From Streptomyces sp. MNU76 (GTDB lineage Bacteria > Actinomycetota > Actinomycetes > Streptomycetales > Streptomycetaceae), in NCBI RefSeq assembly GCF_020982545.1, contig NZ_JAJKLK010000003.1, positions 992,001 through 1,056,000 on the forward strand: DNA of 64,000 nucleotides. The letters run 5' to 3'. The position numbers and the translations under genes were made by a program. Every line of letters starts with the position of its first letter. Position 1 is the first letter of the stretch. Below the pieces are notes generated by a model. That model saw nothing but the letters and a program-made list of their open reading frames with translations. It made no database searches and was not told where the DNA came from. Shown here one piece after another: positions 16,822-25,660 of the stretch.

Positions 16822-19323
16822 GTGCACCCGTACGACGACAACAGACACCCCACCAGCGCCACCAGCACCTTCAGACGCCGCGGACTGCGCGGACCGATCG
16901 CCCTGCTGACCGGTCTGCTGCTCGCCGGCGCCTCGCTCTCCCTCACCGCGCCCCCGGCGGGCGCGGCGGACACCGAGCCGAAGGCGGCGGCCGCCGAGGA
17001 CTTCCAGCAGGTCACCCTCGCCAAGGGCGAGCCGGAGGTCGGCGAGCCCATGTCGCTCGCCGTCCTCCCCGACCGCTCCGTCCTGCACACCTCGCGCGAC
17101 GGCGAACTGCGGCTGACCGACGCGGCGGGCAACACCAGGCTCGCCGGCAAGCTCGACGTGTACAGCCACGACGAGGAGGGCCTCCAGGGCATAGGCGTCG
17201 ACCCGGGCTTCGCCGACAACCGCTTCATCTACCTGTACTACGCGCCCCCGTTGAACACCCCGGCCGGTGACGCCCCCGAGACCGGCACGGCCGCGGACTT
17301 CGCGCCCTTCGACGGCGTCAACCGGCTCTCCCGCTTCGTCCTGAAGACCGACGGCACCCTCGACAAGGCCAGCGAGAAGAAGGTCCTCGACGTCCCCGCC
17401 TCCCGGGGCATCTGCTGCCACGTCGGCGGTGACATCGACTTCGACGCCGCCGGGAACCTGTACCTCTCGACGGGCGACGACAGCAACCCGTTCCAGTCGG
17501 ACGGCTTCACCCCCATCGACGAGCGGTCCAACCGCAACCCGGCCTTCGACGCCCAGCGCACCTCCGGCAACACCAACGACCTGCGCGGCAAGATCCTGCG
17601 CATCAAGGTCGGCGCCGACGGGTCCTACACCGTCCCCGACGGCAACCTCTTCGCGCCCGGCACGGACAAGACGCGCCCCGAGATCTACGCGATGGGCTTC
17701 CGCAACCCGTTCCGCTTCAGTGTCGACAAGAAGACCGGCATCCTCTACGTCGGCGAGTACGGCCCCGACGCCGGCGCCGCCAGTGCCTCGCGCGGTCCGG
17801 CCGGTCAGGTCGAGTTCGCCCGGGTGACCAAGCCCGGCAACTTCGGCTGGCCGTACTGCACCGGCATGAACGACGCCTATGTCGACTACGACTTCGCCAC
17901 CGGCACCTCGGGCGCGGCCTTCGACTGCGCGGCCCCGAAGAACACCTCGCCGAACAACACCGGCCTCACCGACCTGCCGCCCGCCGAGCCCGCCTGGATC
18001 CCCTACAACGGCAATTCCCTTCCGGAGTTCGGCGACGGCTCCGAGTCCCCGATGGGCGGCCCGGTCTACCACTACGACGCCTCGCTCGACTCCCCGGTGA
18101 AGTTCCCCGAGGCGTACGACGGCGACTTCTTCGCCGGTGAGTTCGGCCGCCGCTGGATCAAGCGGATCACCAGCGACGCCGACGGCACCGTGCAGTCGAT
18201 CAACAACGTGCCCTGGACCGGCACCCAGGTCATGGACATGGCCTTCGGCCCGGACGGTGCGCTGTACGTCCTCGACTACGGCATCTCCTGGTTCGGCGGC
18301 GACGAGCACTCCGCCCTGTACCGCATCGAGAACGCCACCGACGGCCACTCCCCGATCGCCCAGGCCGCCGCCGACCGCACCTCCGGTCAGGCGCGGCTGA
18401 AGGTGCGCTTCTCCTCCGCCGGCACCAGCGACCAGGACGGCGACGCCCTCACCTACAGCTGGGACTTCGGCGACGGCTCCACCTCCACGGCCGCGAACCC
18501 CGCGCACACATACAAGAAGAACGGCACCTACACGGCGACCGTGACCGCGAAGGACCCCTCGGGCCGCACCGGCAGCGCCAGCGTACGGATCGTGGTCGGC
18601 AACACCGCGCCCAAGGTGACACTGGAACTCCCGCAGGACGGGCAGCTGTTCGCCTTCGGTGACGCCGTGCCGTTCAAGGTGAGGGTCAGCGACCGGGAGG
18701 ACGGCCGCCCGATCGACTGCGCCAAGGTCAAGGTCACCTTCATCCTCGGCCACGACAGCCATGGCCACCCGGTGACCTCCGCCAACGGCTGCACCGGCAC
18801 CATCCAGACCAGCGCCGACGGCGGCCACGACGAGAACGCCAACATCTTCGGGGTGTTCGACGCCGAGTACACCGACGGCGGAGGCGGCGGACAGGAGCCG
18901 CTGACCACCCACGACCAGAACGTCGTCCAGCCCACCCACCGCCAGGCCGAGCACTACGGCGACTCCTCCGGCGTCGCGGTCCAGACGAAGCCCACGGCCC
19001 ACGGCGGCAAGACGGTCGGGGACATCTCCAACGGCGACTGGATCTCCTTCGAGCCGTACGTCCTGTCCAACGCCACGAAGATCACCGCGCGTATCTCCTC
19101 CGGGGGCGCCGGCGGCAAGCTGGAGGTCCGTGCGGGCTCGCCGACCGGGCGTCTCCTCGGCAGCGCGGCCGTGCCGGTGACCGGCGGCTGGGACACCTTC
19201 CAGGACGTCACCGCCAACCTGTCCCGCGCCCCGCGCGGCACCACCACGCTGTACCTGGTGTTCAAGGGGAGCGGCTCGGGCGGCCTGTTCGACGTGGACG
19301 ACTTCACCTTCACGAAGCGGTGA
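16822..19323 (+). CDS. secreted PQQ-type sugar dehydrogenase with PKD and CBM6-like domains
   Basis: GTG 16822 follows GGAGG. Residues ~1-50 are a signal peptide (RGPIALLTGLLLAGASLSL). Residues ~60-510 match the glucose/sorbosone dehydrogenase beta-propeller: RDGELRLTDAAGN, EGLQGIGVDPGFADNRFIYL, GGDIDFDAAGNLYLSTGDD, DLRGKILRIKV, YAMGFRNPFRFSVD and MDMAFGPDGALYVLDYG. Residues ~515-595 are a PKD domain (YSWDFGDGSTS, ANPAHTYKKNGTYTATVTA). Residues ~705-833 are a CBM6-like carbohydrate-binding module (RQAEHYGDSSGVAV, ITARISSGGAGGKLEVRAG). It probably oxidises glycan-derived sugar outside the cell, feeding keto-sugars to the ThuA/DUF1080 and Gfo/Idh enzymes. Confidence 0.88.
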   Translation: MHPYDDNRHPTSATSTFRRRGLRGPIALLTGLLLAGASLSLTAPPAGAADTEPKAAAAEDFQQVTLAKGEPEVGEPMSLAVLPDRSVLHTSRDGELRLTDAAGNTRLAGKLDVYSHDEEGLQGIGVDPGFADNRFIYLYYAPPLNTPAGDAPETGTAADFAPFDGVNRLSRFVLKTDGTLDKASEKKVLDVPASRGICCHVGGDIDFDAAGNLYLSTGDDSNPFQSDGFTPIDERSNRNPAFDAQRTSGNTNDLRGKILRIKVGADGSYTVPDGNLFAPGTDKTRPEIYAMGFRNPFRFSVDKKTGILYVGEYGPDAGAASASRGPAGQVEFARVTKPGNFGWPYCTGMNDAYVDYDFATGTSGAAFDCAAPKNTSPNNTGLTDLPPAEPAWIPYNGNSLPEFGDGSESPMGGPVYHYDASLDSPVKFPEAYDGDFFAGEFGRRWIKRITSDADGTVQSINNVPWTGTQVMDMAFGPDGALYVLDYGISWFGGDEHSALYRIENATDGHSPIAQAAADRTSGQARLKVRFSSAGTSDQDGDALTYSWDFGDGSTSTAANPAHTYKKNGTYTATVTAKDPSGRTGSASVRIVVGNTAPKVTLELPQDGQLFAFGDAVPFKVRVSDREDGRPIDCAKVKVTFILGHDSHGHPVTSANGCTGTIQTSADGGHDENANIFGVFDAEYTDGGGGGQEPLTTHDQNVVQPTHRQAEHYGDSSGVAVQTKPTAHGGKTVGDISNGDWISFEPYVLSNATKITARISSGGAGGKLEVRAGSPTGRLLGSAAVPVTGGWDTFQDVTANLSRAPRGTTTLYLVFKGSGSGGLFDVDDFTFTKR

Positions 19324-19332
19324 GGGGGCGTC

Positions 19333-20760
19333 ATGCCGGGATACGGACGCGGACGAGGACGCCTGTGGGCGGCGCTGGGTGGTGCCGCCCTGCTGATCGG
19401 CTGTGTGACGGGGCCCGCCGTGTCGGATGACGCGGGCGCCTCCGGAGGCCCTGGCGGTCCCGGCGGCGCGGGTCACGGGGACGAGCGCCGGGTGCTGGTC
19501 TTCTCCAAGACCGCCGGGTTCCGCCACGACTCGATCCCCGAGGGCGTCACGGCCGTACGGGAACTGGGCGCCGCCCACGGCTTCACGGTCGACGCCACCG
19601 AGGACGCCGGCGCGTTCACCTCGTGGAACCTGGGCCGCTACGACGCGGTGGTCTTCCTCTCCACGACCGGTGACGTGCTGAACGCTGCCCAACAGGGCGC
19701 GTTCGAGCGGTACATCAGACGCGGAGGCGCCTACGTGGGCGTCCACGCGGCCGCCGACACCGAGTACGACTGGGCCTTCTACGGCGGGCTCGCGGGGGCG
19801 TACTTCCAGTCGCACCCCGTGATCCAGCCCGCGACGGTCGACGTCGAGGACCATGCCCACCCGGCCACCGCCGGTCTGGGCGCCACCTGGAACCGCACGG
19901 ACGAGTGGTACAACTACCGCTCCAACCCCCGTGAGCGGGCCCATGTCCTCGCCTCGCTCGACGAGTCGTCGTACACGGGCGGCACCATGAACAGCGACCA
20001 TCCGATCGCCTGGTGCCAGGAGTACCAGGGCGGCCGCGCCTTCTACACCGGCGGCGGCCATACCAAGGAGTCCTTCGTCGAACCCGCCTTCCGTCAGCAC
20101 CTGCTGGGCGGCATCCGGTGGGCGATCGGCGAGGCCCAGGCCGACTGCCGTCCGGAGAACGGCTACCGGCCGCTGTTCGACGGCACCGCCGGCTCGCTCG
20201 CGGCATGGCGGCAGGCGGGTCCGGGCTCCTTCACCCTGTCCGACGACGGCACGATCACGTCGTCCGGCGGGATGGGCATGCTCTGGTACGCCGACCGGAG
20301 CTTCGGGTCCTACTCCCTGAAGCTCGACTGGAGGATGTCCGGCCCTTCGGGCGACGACAACTCCGGTGTCTTCGTGGGCTTCCCGCCCTCCGACGATCCC
20401 TGGTCGGCCGTGAACAACGGCTACGAGGTCCAGATCGACGCCACGGACGTACCCGAGAGGACGACCGGGTCCGTCTACGGCTTCCGCTCCGCCGACATCA
20501 GGAAGCGCGACCGCGCCCTGAACCCGCCGGGGGAGTGGAACACGTACGAGATCCGCGTGGAGGGCGAGCGCCTCCGCGTCTGGCTCAACGGCGTGAAGAT
20601 CAACGACTTCACCAACACGGATCCGGTACGGAGCCTGCGCGACGGTCACGTGGGCATCCAGAACCACGGATCCGCCGACCAGGTGTCCTTCCGCGACATC
20701 CGCGTCAAGGAACTGCCCGCGCGGGCCGCCGGCAGGGCGGACCCGCCACCGGGCGACTGA
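19333..20760 (+). CDS. ThuA-like domain plus DUF1080 (3-keto-disaccharide hydrolase) lipoprotein
   Basis: A lipobox LLIGC at residues ~20-24 marks an exported lipoprotein. Residues ~45-265 are a ThuA-type glutamine-amidotransferase-like fold (RVLVFSKTAGFRHDSIPEG, YDAVVFLSTTGDVLN, GGAYVGVHAAADTEYDW, DEWYNYRSNPRERAHVL, GGRAFYTGGGHTKESF). Residues ~270-465 are DUF1080, a concanavalin-like domain (GYRPLFDGTAGSLAAWRQ, DNSGVFVGFPPSD, NNGYEVQIDAT, WNTYEIRVEGERLRVWLNG, GHVGIQNHG). ThuA takes part in 3-keto-trehalose/sucrose handling, and DUF1080 proteins hydrolyse 3-keto-glycosides. The fusion next to a dehydrogenase gene strongly suggests an oxidative glycoside-cleavage pathway. Confidence 0.88.
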   Translation: MPGYGRGRGRLWAALGGAALLIGCVTGPAVSDDAGASGGPGGPGGAGHGDERRVLVFSKTAGFRHDSIPEGVTAVRELGAAHGFTVDATEDAGAFTSWNLGRYDAVVFLSTTGDVLNAAQQGAFERYIRRGGAYVGVHAAADTEYDWAFYGGLAGAYFQSHPVIQPATVDVEDHAHPATAGLGATWNRTDEWYNYRSNPRERAHVLASLDESSYTGGTMNSDHPIAWCQEYQGGRAFYTGGGHTKESFVEPAFRQHLLGGIRWAIGEAQADCRPENGYRPLFDGTAGSLAAWRQAGPGSFTLSDDGTITSSGGMGMLWYADRSFGSYSLKLDWRMSGPSGDDNSGVFVGFPPSDDPWSAVNNGYEVQIDATDVPERTTGSVYGFRSADIRKRDRALNPPGEWNTYEIRVEGERLRVWLNGVKINDFTNTDPVRSLRDGHVGIQNHGSADQVSFRDIRVKELPARAAGRADPPPGD

Positions 20761-20880
20761 GCGACGGCGGGCGGGGGACGCCGGACCCCCGCTCGCCGTC
20801 TCGCCCCTTTCACCCTCACCGGCTCGATTCACCGGCTCGATTCACCGGCTCGACTCACTGGCCCGACGAGGAGGCTGCCC

Positions 20881-22044
20881 ATGTCCGCGTCCGTGTCCGT
20901 TCCCCCATCGAGCGTCGGCGTCTGGCTGATCGGAGCACGAGGTTCCGTCGCCACCACCGTCGTCGCGGGCTGCGCGGCCGTCACGGCGGGCCTGCACACC
21001 CCGACGGGCATGGTCACCGAGTCCCCACTCTTCGCCGGCGCGGGTCTCCCGCCCCTCTCCTCGCTGGTCTTCGGCGGCCACGACACGGTCGACTGCCCCC
21101 TGCCCAAACGGGCCGAGACCCTGGCCTCCGGCGGCGTCCTGCCTCACGACCTCCCGGTGGCCGTCGCCGCCGAACTGGCCTCCGCCGACGGGGAGATCAG
21201 GCCGGGCGGCCCCCTCCCGGGCGACACCCGCACGCCCGACGAGCTGATCTCCTCCCACGCCGCCGACATCCAGGACTTCGTACGACGCCGGGGGCTGACC
21301 CGGGCCGTGGTGGTGAACGTGGCGTCGACGGAGCCCGCGCCCACCGGCGAGGCCCTGCCGCCCAGCTCCCTCTACGCGGCGGCCGCCCTGCGCGCCGGCT
21401 GCCCCTACGTCAACTTCACCCCCTCGACCGGCCTGCACCACCCGTCCCTGGCCTCCTTCACCTCCTCCTCCGGCCTCCCGTACGCCGGCCGTGACGGCAA
21501 GACCGGGCAGACCCTGCTCCGCTCGGTCCTGGGCCCGATGTTCGCGCAGCGGGCGCTGACCGTCCGGGCGTGGTCCGGCACCAACCTGCTCGGCGGGGGC
21601 GACGGCGCCGCCCTCGCCGACCCGGCCGCCGCCGCTGCCAAGAACGCCGGCAAGGAGCGCGTCCTGACCGACAGCCTCGGGGCGACCCCCGAGGGCGAGA
21701 CGCACATCGACGACGTCCCCGCCCTCGGTGACTGGAAGACCGCCTGGGACCACATCGCCTTCGACGGCTTCCTCGGCACCCGGATGGTCCTCCAGACCAC
21801 CTGGCAGGGCTGCGACTCCGCCCTCGCCGCCCCGCTGGTGCTCGATCTCGCCCGCCTCCTGGCCCGCGCCCACGAAGCGGGCCTCTCCGGCCCCCTGGCC
21901 GAGCTGGGCTTCTATTTCAAGGACCCGGTGGGGGAGAGCCCGGCGGCACTGGGGGAGCAGTACGCGGCGCTCGCGAGCTTCGCGGAGCGGCTGCGGCGGC
22001 ATGACAGGGGCGGCGGGCCGGGGCCACGCGAGGAGACCCGATGA
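20881..22044 (+). CDS. inositol-3-phosphate synthase family protein, first gene of ebo-like operon
   Basis: The 387-residue protein shows the NAD-binding IGARGSVATTVVAGCAAVTA and the family motifs VNVASTEPAP, YVNFTPSTG, the glycine-rich GKTGQTLLRSVLGPMF and the lysine-bearing SWSGTN-like block RAWSGTNLLGGGDGAALADP. It converts glucose-6-phosphate to myo-inositol-3-phosphate, or acts on a related sugar phosphate. It differs from the housekeeping mycothiol/PI synthase by heading an operon of ebo-type genes and may make a cyclitol for that pathway. The gene starts after repeats of TTCACCGGCTCGA (20825-20850). Its stop overlaps the next start (ATGA). Confidence 0.87.
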   Translation: MSASVSVPPSSVGVWLIGARGSVATTVVAGCAAVTAGLHTPTGMVTESPLFAGAGLPPLSSLVFGGHDTVDCPLPKRAETLASGGVLPHDLPVAVAAELASADGEIRPGGPLPGDTRTPDELISSHAADIQDFVRRRGLTRAVVVNVASTEPAPTGEALPPSSLYAAAALRAGCPYVNFTPSTGLHHPSLASFTSSSGLPYAGRDGKTGQTLLRSVLGPMFAQRALTVRAWSGTNLLGGGDGAALADPAAAAAKNAGKERVLTDSLGATPEGETHIDDVPALGDWKTAWDHIAFDGFLGTRMVLQTTWQGCDSALAAPLVLDLARLLARAHEAGLSGPLAELGFYFKDPVGESPAALGEQYAALASFAERLRRHDRGGGPGPREETR

Positions 22045-22950
22045 ACCATCCACCCACCCCCCTCTCCTTCGGCTACGGCACCAACGGGCTCGCCGATCTG
22101 CGGCTCGACGACGCGCTCGCTCTCCTCGCCGACCTCGGGTACGACGGGGTCGGTCTCACCCTCGACCACATGCACCTCGACCCGCTCGCCCCCGACCTCG
22201 CCGCCCGCACCCGGCGGCTCGCGCGGCGGCTGGGCGAGCTCGGGCTGTCCGTCACCGTGGAGACCGGGGCCCGCTACGTCCTGGACCCGCGCCGCAAGCA
22301 CGGCCCCACCCTGCTGGACCCCCCCGGACGACCGCGCCCGCCGCGCCGACCTGCTCGTCCGTGCCGTGCGGGTCGCCGCCGACCTCGGCGCCCACGCCGT
22401 GCACTGCTTCAGCGGGGTCACCCCGCCCGGCACGGACGAGGACACCGCCTGGAAACGCCTCCCCGACGCACTCGCCCCCGTCCTCGACGCCGCCACCGCC
22501 GCCGGCATCCCCCTCGCGATCGAACCCGAACCCGGCCACCTCCTCGCCACGCTCGCCGACTTCCACCGCCTCCGCGCGGCCCTCGACAGCCCCGCCGTAC
22601 TCGGCCTCACCCTCGACATCGGCCACTGCCAGTGCCTCGAACCCCTCCCTCCGGCCGACTGCGTGCGCGCCGCCGCGCCCTGGCTGCGGCACGTCCAGAT
22701 CGAGGACATGCGACGGGGCGTCCACGAGCATCTGCCGTTCGGCGAGGGCGAGATCGACTTCCCGCCCGTGCTGGAGGCCCTGGCCGCCGTCGGTTACGGC
22801 GCCCTGACCGTCGTCGAACTGCCCCGCCACTCCCACGCCGGCCCCCATTTCGCCGAACAGTCCCTCTCCTTCCTGCACAGATCGCTCCCGCACAGATCAC
22901 TTCCGCACCGATCGACCGGCCGCACCACCCATCCCGGGAGCAGCTCGTGA
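22041..22950 (+). CDS. sugar phosphate isomerase/epimerase of the ebo-like operon, frameshifted
   Basis: The N-terminal part (LSFGYGTNGLADLRLDDALA, ADLGYDGVGLTLDHMHLDPL) is followed, one frame over, by DDRARRADLLVRAVRVAADL, IPLAIEPEPGHLLATLADF (metal Glu), LTLDIGHCQCLEP (Asp, His), HVQIEDMRRGVHEHLPFGEG and TVVELPRHSH (Glu): a complete TIM-barrel isomerase of about 302 residues. The break is a C7 run at 22319-22325; removing one C gives LLDPPDDRARR in frame. The start overlaps the synthase stop, and the TGA overlaps the EboA start (GTGA). It probably transforms the sugar or cyclitol made by the operon. Confidence 0.87.
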
Positions 22951-23651
22951 TCCCTGACCGCACCTCGCCCGCGCCGACGGCCGACCCCGCCCACCCGGCA
23001 CACCATCCGGCCCACACCGCCCCCGCCGACCTGCGCCGCCACCTGGACGCCCACCTCACGGGCGCCGCCCACGCCTGGCTGGGCAGGGCGCTGGACGAGG
23101 CTGCCGAACACCCGGGCACCCACGGGCCCATCTCCCCCTGGGAGCTGCGCCTCGCCGAGGCGGGCCGACGCTGCGGCACCGAACACGCCGACGCCGTCCG
23201 CGTCCTGATCCTGCACGCGGCCCGCGCCGACACCGACGCGCTCACCCGGGTCTACCGCCAGGGCACCGCCGACGAACGCCGCGCGGTCCTGCACGCGCTG
23301 ACCCACCTCGTGCCGGGCCCCGAAGCGCTGCACCTCGTGGAGGACGCCCTGCGCACCAACGACACCCGCCTGGTCGCCGCCGCGCTCGGCCCGTACGCCG
23401 CCCGCCGGCTGGCCCCGCACCACTGGCGGCACGCCGTCCTCAAGTGCCTGTTCACCGGGGTGCGCGTCGACGAGGTCGCCGACCTGCCCCGCCGCGTCGC
23501 GGGCGACACCGAACTCGCCCGCATGCTCCGCGCCTTCGCCGAGGAACGCACCGCCGCGGGCCGTCCCGTACCCGAGGACCTGTACCGCGTCCTGGCCCTG
23601 ACCGCGCCCCCACCGTCCGCCGAGCCCGGCCTCGACGGCGAGGAGTCCTGA
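22947..23651 (+). CDS. eboA: EboA domain-containing protein
   Basis: GTG 22947 overlaps the preceding stop. The 234-residue all-helical protein has the EboA hallmarks: RVLILHAARADTDALTRVYR, DERRAVLHALTHLVPGPEAL, the conserved DALRTNDTRLVAAALGPYAA, and HHWRHAVLKCLFTGV near the C-terminus. EboA has no known enzymatic motif. In cyanobacterial scytonemin export and in other bacteria the ebo genes are linked to moving or processing a precursor to the cell surface. There is no signal peptide or membrane helix, so it is cytoplasmic. Its presence anchors the identification of this operon. Confidence 0.87.
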   Translation: MIPDRTSPAPTADPAHPAHHPAHTAPADLRRHLDAHLTGAAHAWLGRALDEAAEHPGTHGPISPWELRLAEAGRRCGTEHADAVRVLILHAARADTDALTRVYRQGTADERRAVLHALTHLVPGPEALHLVEDALRTNDTRLVAAALGPYAARRLAPHHWRHAVLKCLFTGVRVDEVADLPRRVAGDTELARMLRAFAEERTAAGRPVPEDLYRVLALTAPPPSAEPGLDGEES

Positions 23652-24499
23652 TGCGCATCTTCGACCCCCACATCCACATGACGTCACGCACCACGGACGA
23701 CTACGAGGCGATGCGCGAGGCGGGCGTCCGCGCGGTCGTGGAGCCGGCCTTCTGGCTGGGCCAGCCCCGCACATCGCCCGAGTCCTTCGTCGACTACTTC
23801 GACTCCCTGCTCGGCTGGGAACCCTTCCGCGCCGCCCAGTACGGCATCGCCCACCACTGCGCGCTCGCCCTCAACCCCAAGGAGGCGAACGACCCGCGCT
23901 GCACCCCGGTCCTGGACCAGCTGCCCCGCTACCTGCTGAAGGACGGGGTCGTGGCGGTCGGCGAGATCGGCTACGACTCCATGACCCCGGCCGAGGACCA
24001 CGCGCTCGAACACCAACTCCAGCTGGCCGCCGACCACGGGCTGCCCGCCCTCGTCCACACCCCGCACCGGGACAAGCTCGCCGGCCTGCGCCGCACCCTC
24101 GACGTCGTACGGGCCTCCGCCCTGCCCGTCGAACGGGTGCTGCTCGACCACCTCAACGAGACCACCGTCGAGGAGGCCAGGGACAGCGGCGCCTGGCTCG
24201 GGTTCTCCGTCTATCCCGACACCAAGATGGACGAGGAGCGCATGGTCGCCGTCCTCAAGACGTTCGGCCCGGAGAAGGCGCTGGTCGACTCCGCCGCCGA
24301 CTGGGGCAGGAGCGACCCCCTGAAGACCCGCAAGGTGGCCGACGCCCTGCTCGCGGCCGGGTTCGACGAGGACGACGTCGACCTGGTGCTGTGGCGCAAC
24401 CCGGTGGCGTTCTACGGACTCAGCGGCCGGCTCGACCTGGACGTCGTCACGACGGACGCCACGCACGAGGGAAACAGCATCCTGCGCGGCGGTGAGTGA
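23651..24499 (+). CDS. TatD family metal-dependent hydrolase (EboB-like)
   Basis: The A of ATG 23651 is the last base of the EboA stop. The 282-residue TIM-barrel protein has HxH in RIFDPHIHMTS, the catalytic-region Glu in AVGEIGYDSMT, His in LVHTPHRDKL and VLLDHLNET, and Asp in LVDSAADWGRSD. These are the binuclear metal ligands of TatD hydrolases, here with spacing typical of the EboB branch. Classical TatD proteins are nucleases, but the EboB substrate is unknown. It belongs to the ebo-like operon, three bases ahead of the EboE gene. Confidence 0.9.
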   Translation: MRIFDPHIHMTSRTTDDYEAMREAGVRAVVEPAFWLGQPRTSPESFVDYFDSLLGWEPFRAAQYGIAHHCALALNPKEANDPRCTPVLDQLPRYLLKDGVVAVGEIGYDSMTPAEDHALEHQLQLAADHGLPALVHTPHRDKLAGLRRTLDVVRASALPVERVLLDHLNETTVEEARDSGAWLGFSVYPDTKMDEERMVAVLKTFGPEKALVDSAADWGRSDPLKTRKVADALLAAGFDEDDVDLVLWRNPVAFYGLSGRLDLDVVTTDATHEGNSILRGGE

Positions 24500-24502
24500 C
24501 CC

Positions 24503-25660
24503 ATGCGCTTCCGCCACCCCGACGGCTCCACCGTCCACCTCGCCTACTGCACCAACGTGCACCCGGCCGAGACCCTCGACGGTGTCCTCGCCCAGCTCCG
24601 CGACCACTGCGAGCCCGTCCGCCGCCGCCTCGGCCGCGACCGCCTCGGCATCGGCCTGTGGCTGGCCAGGGACGCCGCCGCGGCCCTGGTGACCGACCCG
24701 GCCGCGCTGCGCGGCCTGCGCACCGAACTCGACCGGCGCGGCCTGGAGGTGGTCACCCTCAACGGCTTCCCCTATCAGGGCTTCGGCGCCGAGGAGGTCA
24801 AGTACCGCGTGTACCGGCCGGACTGGGCCGACCCCGAGCGGCTCGACCACACCACCTCCCTCGCCCGGGTGCTCGCCCAGCTCCTCCCGGACGACGTCAC
24901 CGACGGCACCGTCTCCACCCTGCCCCTGGCCTGGCGCACCGCCTACGACGACACCCGCGCCGCCCGCTCCCGCACCGCCCTGCGCACCCTCGCCGAACGC
25001 CTCGACGTCGTGGCCGAGTTGACCGGCCGCTCCATCCGCATCGGCCTGGAACCCGAACCGGGCTGCACCGTCGAGACCACCGCCGACGCGATCGGACCCC
25101 TGACCGACATCGGCCACGAACGCATCGGCATCTGTGTCGACACCTGCCACCTCGCCACCTCCTTCGAAGACCCGCACACCGCCCTGGACGCCCTCACCCG
25201 CGCCCGTGTCCCCATCGTCAAATCCCAGCTCTCGGCCGCTGTGCACGCCGAACACCCCCACCTCCCCGAGGTCCGCGAAGCCCTCGCCGCCTTCGACGAG
25301 CCCCGCTTCCTGCACCAGACCCGCACCTCCACGGCCCGGCGGCCCGCGGCACGACGACCTCGGCGAGGCCCTCACGGGCGACGCGCTGCCCGACGCCTCC
25401 CCTGGCGCGCCCACTTCCACGTCCGCTGCGCGGCCCCGCCGCGCCCCTCACCTCCACCCTCCCGGTCCTCAAGGCCGCACTGGCCCACCTGGTCGGCGGC
25501 GCCCACCCGCTCACCCGCCATCTGGAGGTCGAGACCTACACCTGGCAGGCCCTGCCCCGAGCTGCGCCCCAGCACACGCCCAACTGGCCGACGGCATCGC
25601 CGCCGAACTCGCCTTAGCACGCGACCTGTTGACGGACCTCGGCCTCAAGGGCTGCCATGA
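24503..25660 (+). CDS. EboE-like metabolite traffic protein (TIM barrel), heavily frameshifted at 3' end
   Basis: The first ~275 residues are in one frame: DGSTVHLAYCTNVHPAETLD, GIGLWLARDAAAALV, VTLNGFPYQGFGAEEVKYRV, RIGLEPEPGCTVETTAD, GICVDTCHLATSFEDP and VPIVKSQLSAAVHAEH, matching EboE. After FLHQTRT the similarity jumps between frames: RHDDLGEALTGDALPDAS, then WRAHFHV, then PAAPLTSTLPVLKAALAHLV and HLEVETYTWQALP, then ELRPST, then QLADGIAAELALARDLLTDL. At least five shifts fall within 25335-25660. The coding sense survives throughout, so I treat it as one gene with bad sequence. The expected end is the TGA overlapping the next ATG (25657-25660). Confidence 0.75.
   Translation: MRFRHPDGSTVHLAYCTNVHPAETLDGVLAQLRDHCEPVRRRLGRDRLGIGLWLARDAAAALVTDPAALRGLRTELDRRGLEVVTLNGFPYQGFGAEEVKYRVYRPDWADPERLDHTTSLARVLAQLLPDDVTDGTVSTLPLAWRTAYDDTRAARSRTALRTLAERLDVVAELTGRSIRIGLEPEPGCTVETTADAIGPLTDIGHERIGICVDTCHLATSFEDPHTALDALTRARVPIVKSQLSAAVHAEHPHLPEVREALAAFDEPRFLHQTRTSTARRPAARRPRRGPHGRRAARRLPWRAHFHVRCAAPPRPSPPPSRSSRPHWPTWSAAPTRSPAIWRSRPTPGRPCPELRPSTRPTGRRHRRRTRLSTRPVDGPRPQGLP

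Noticed and set aside
16585..20832. Very long open frame on the minus strand opposite the sugar dehydrogenase and ThuA-DUF1080 genes
   Set aside because: Antisense shadow caused by high GC at third codon positions; low-complexity Val/Gly/Ala/Arg translation and no motif, while the plus strand has clear domains.
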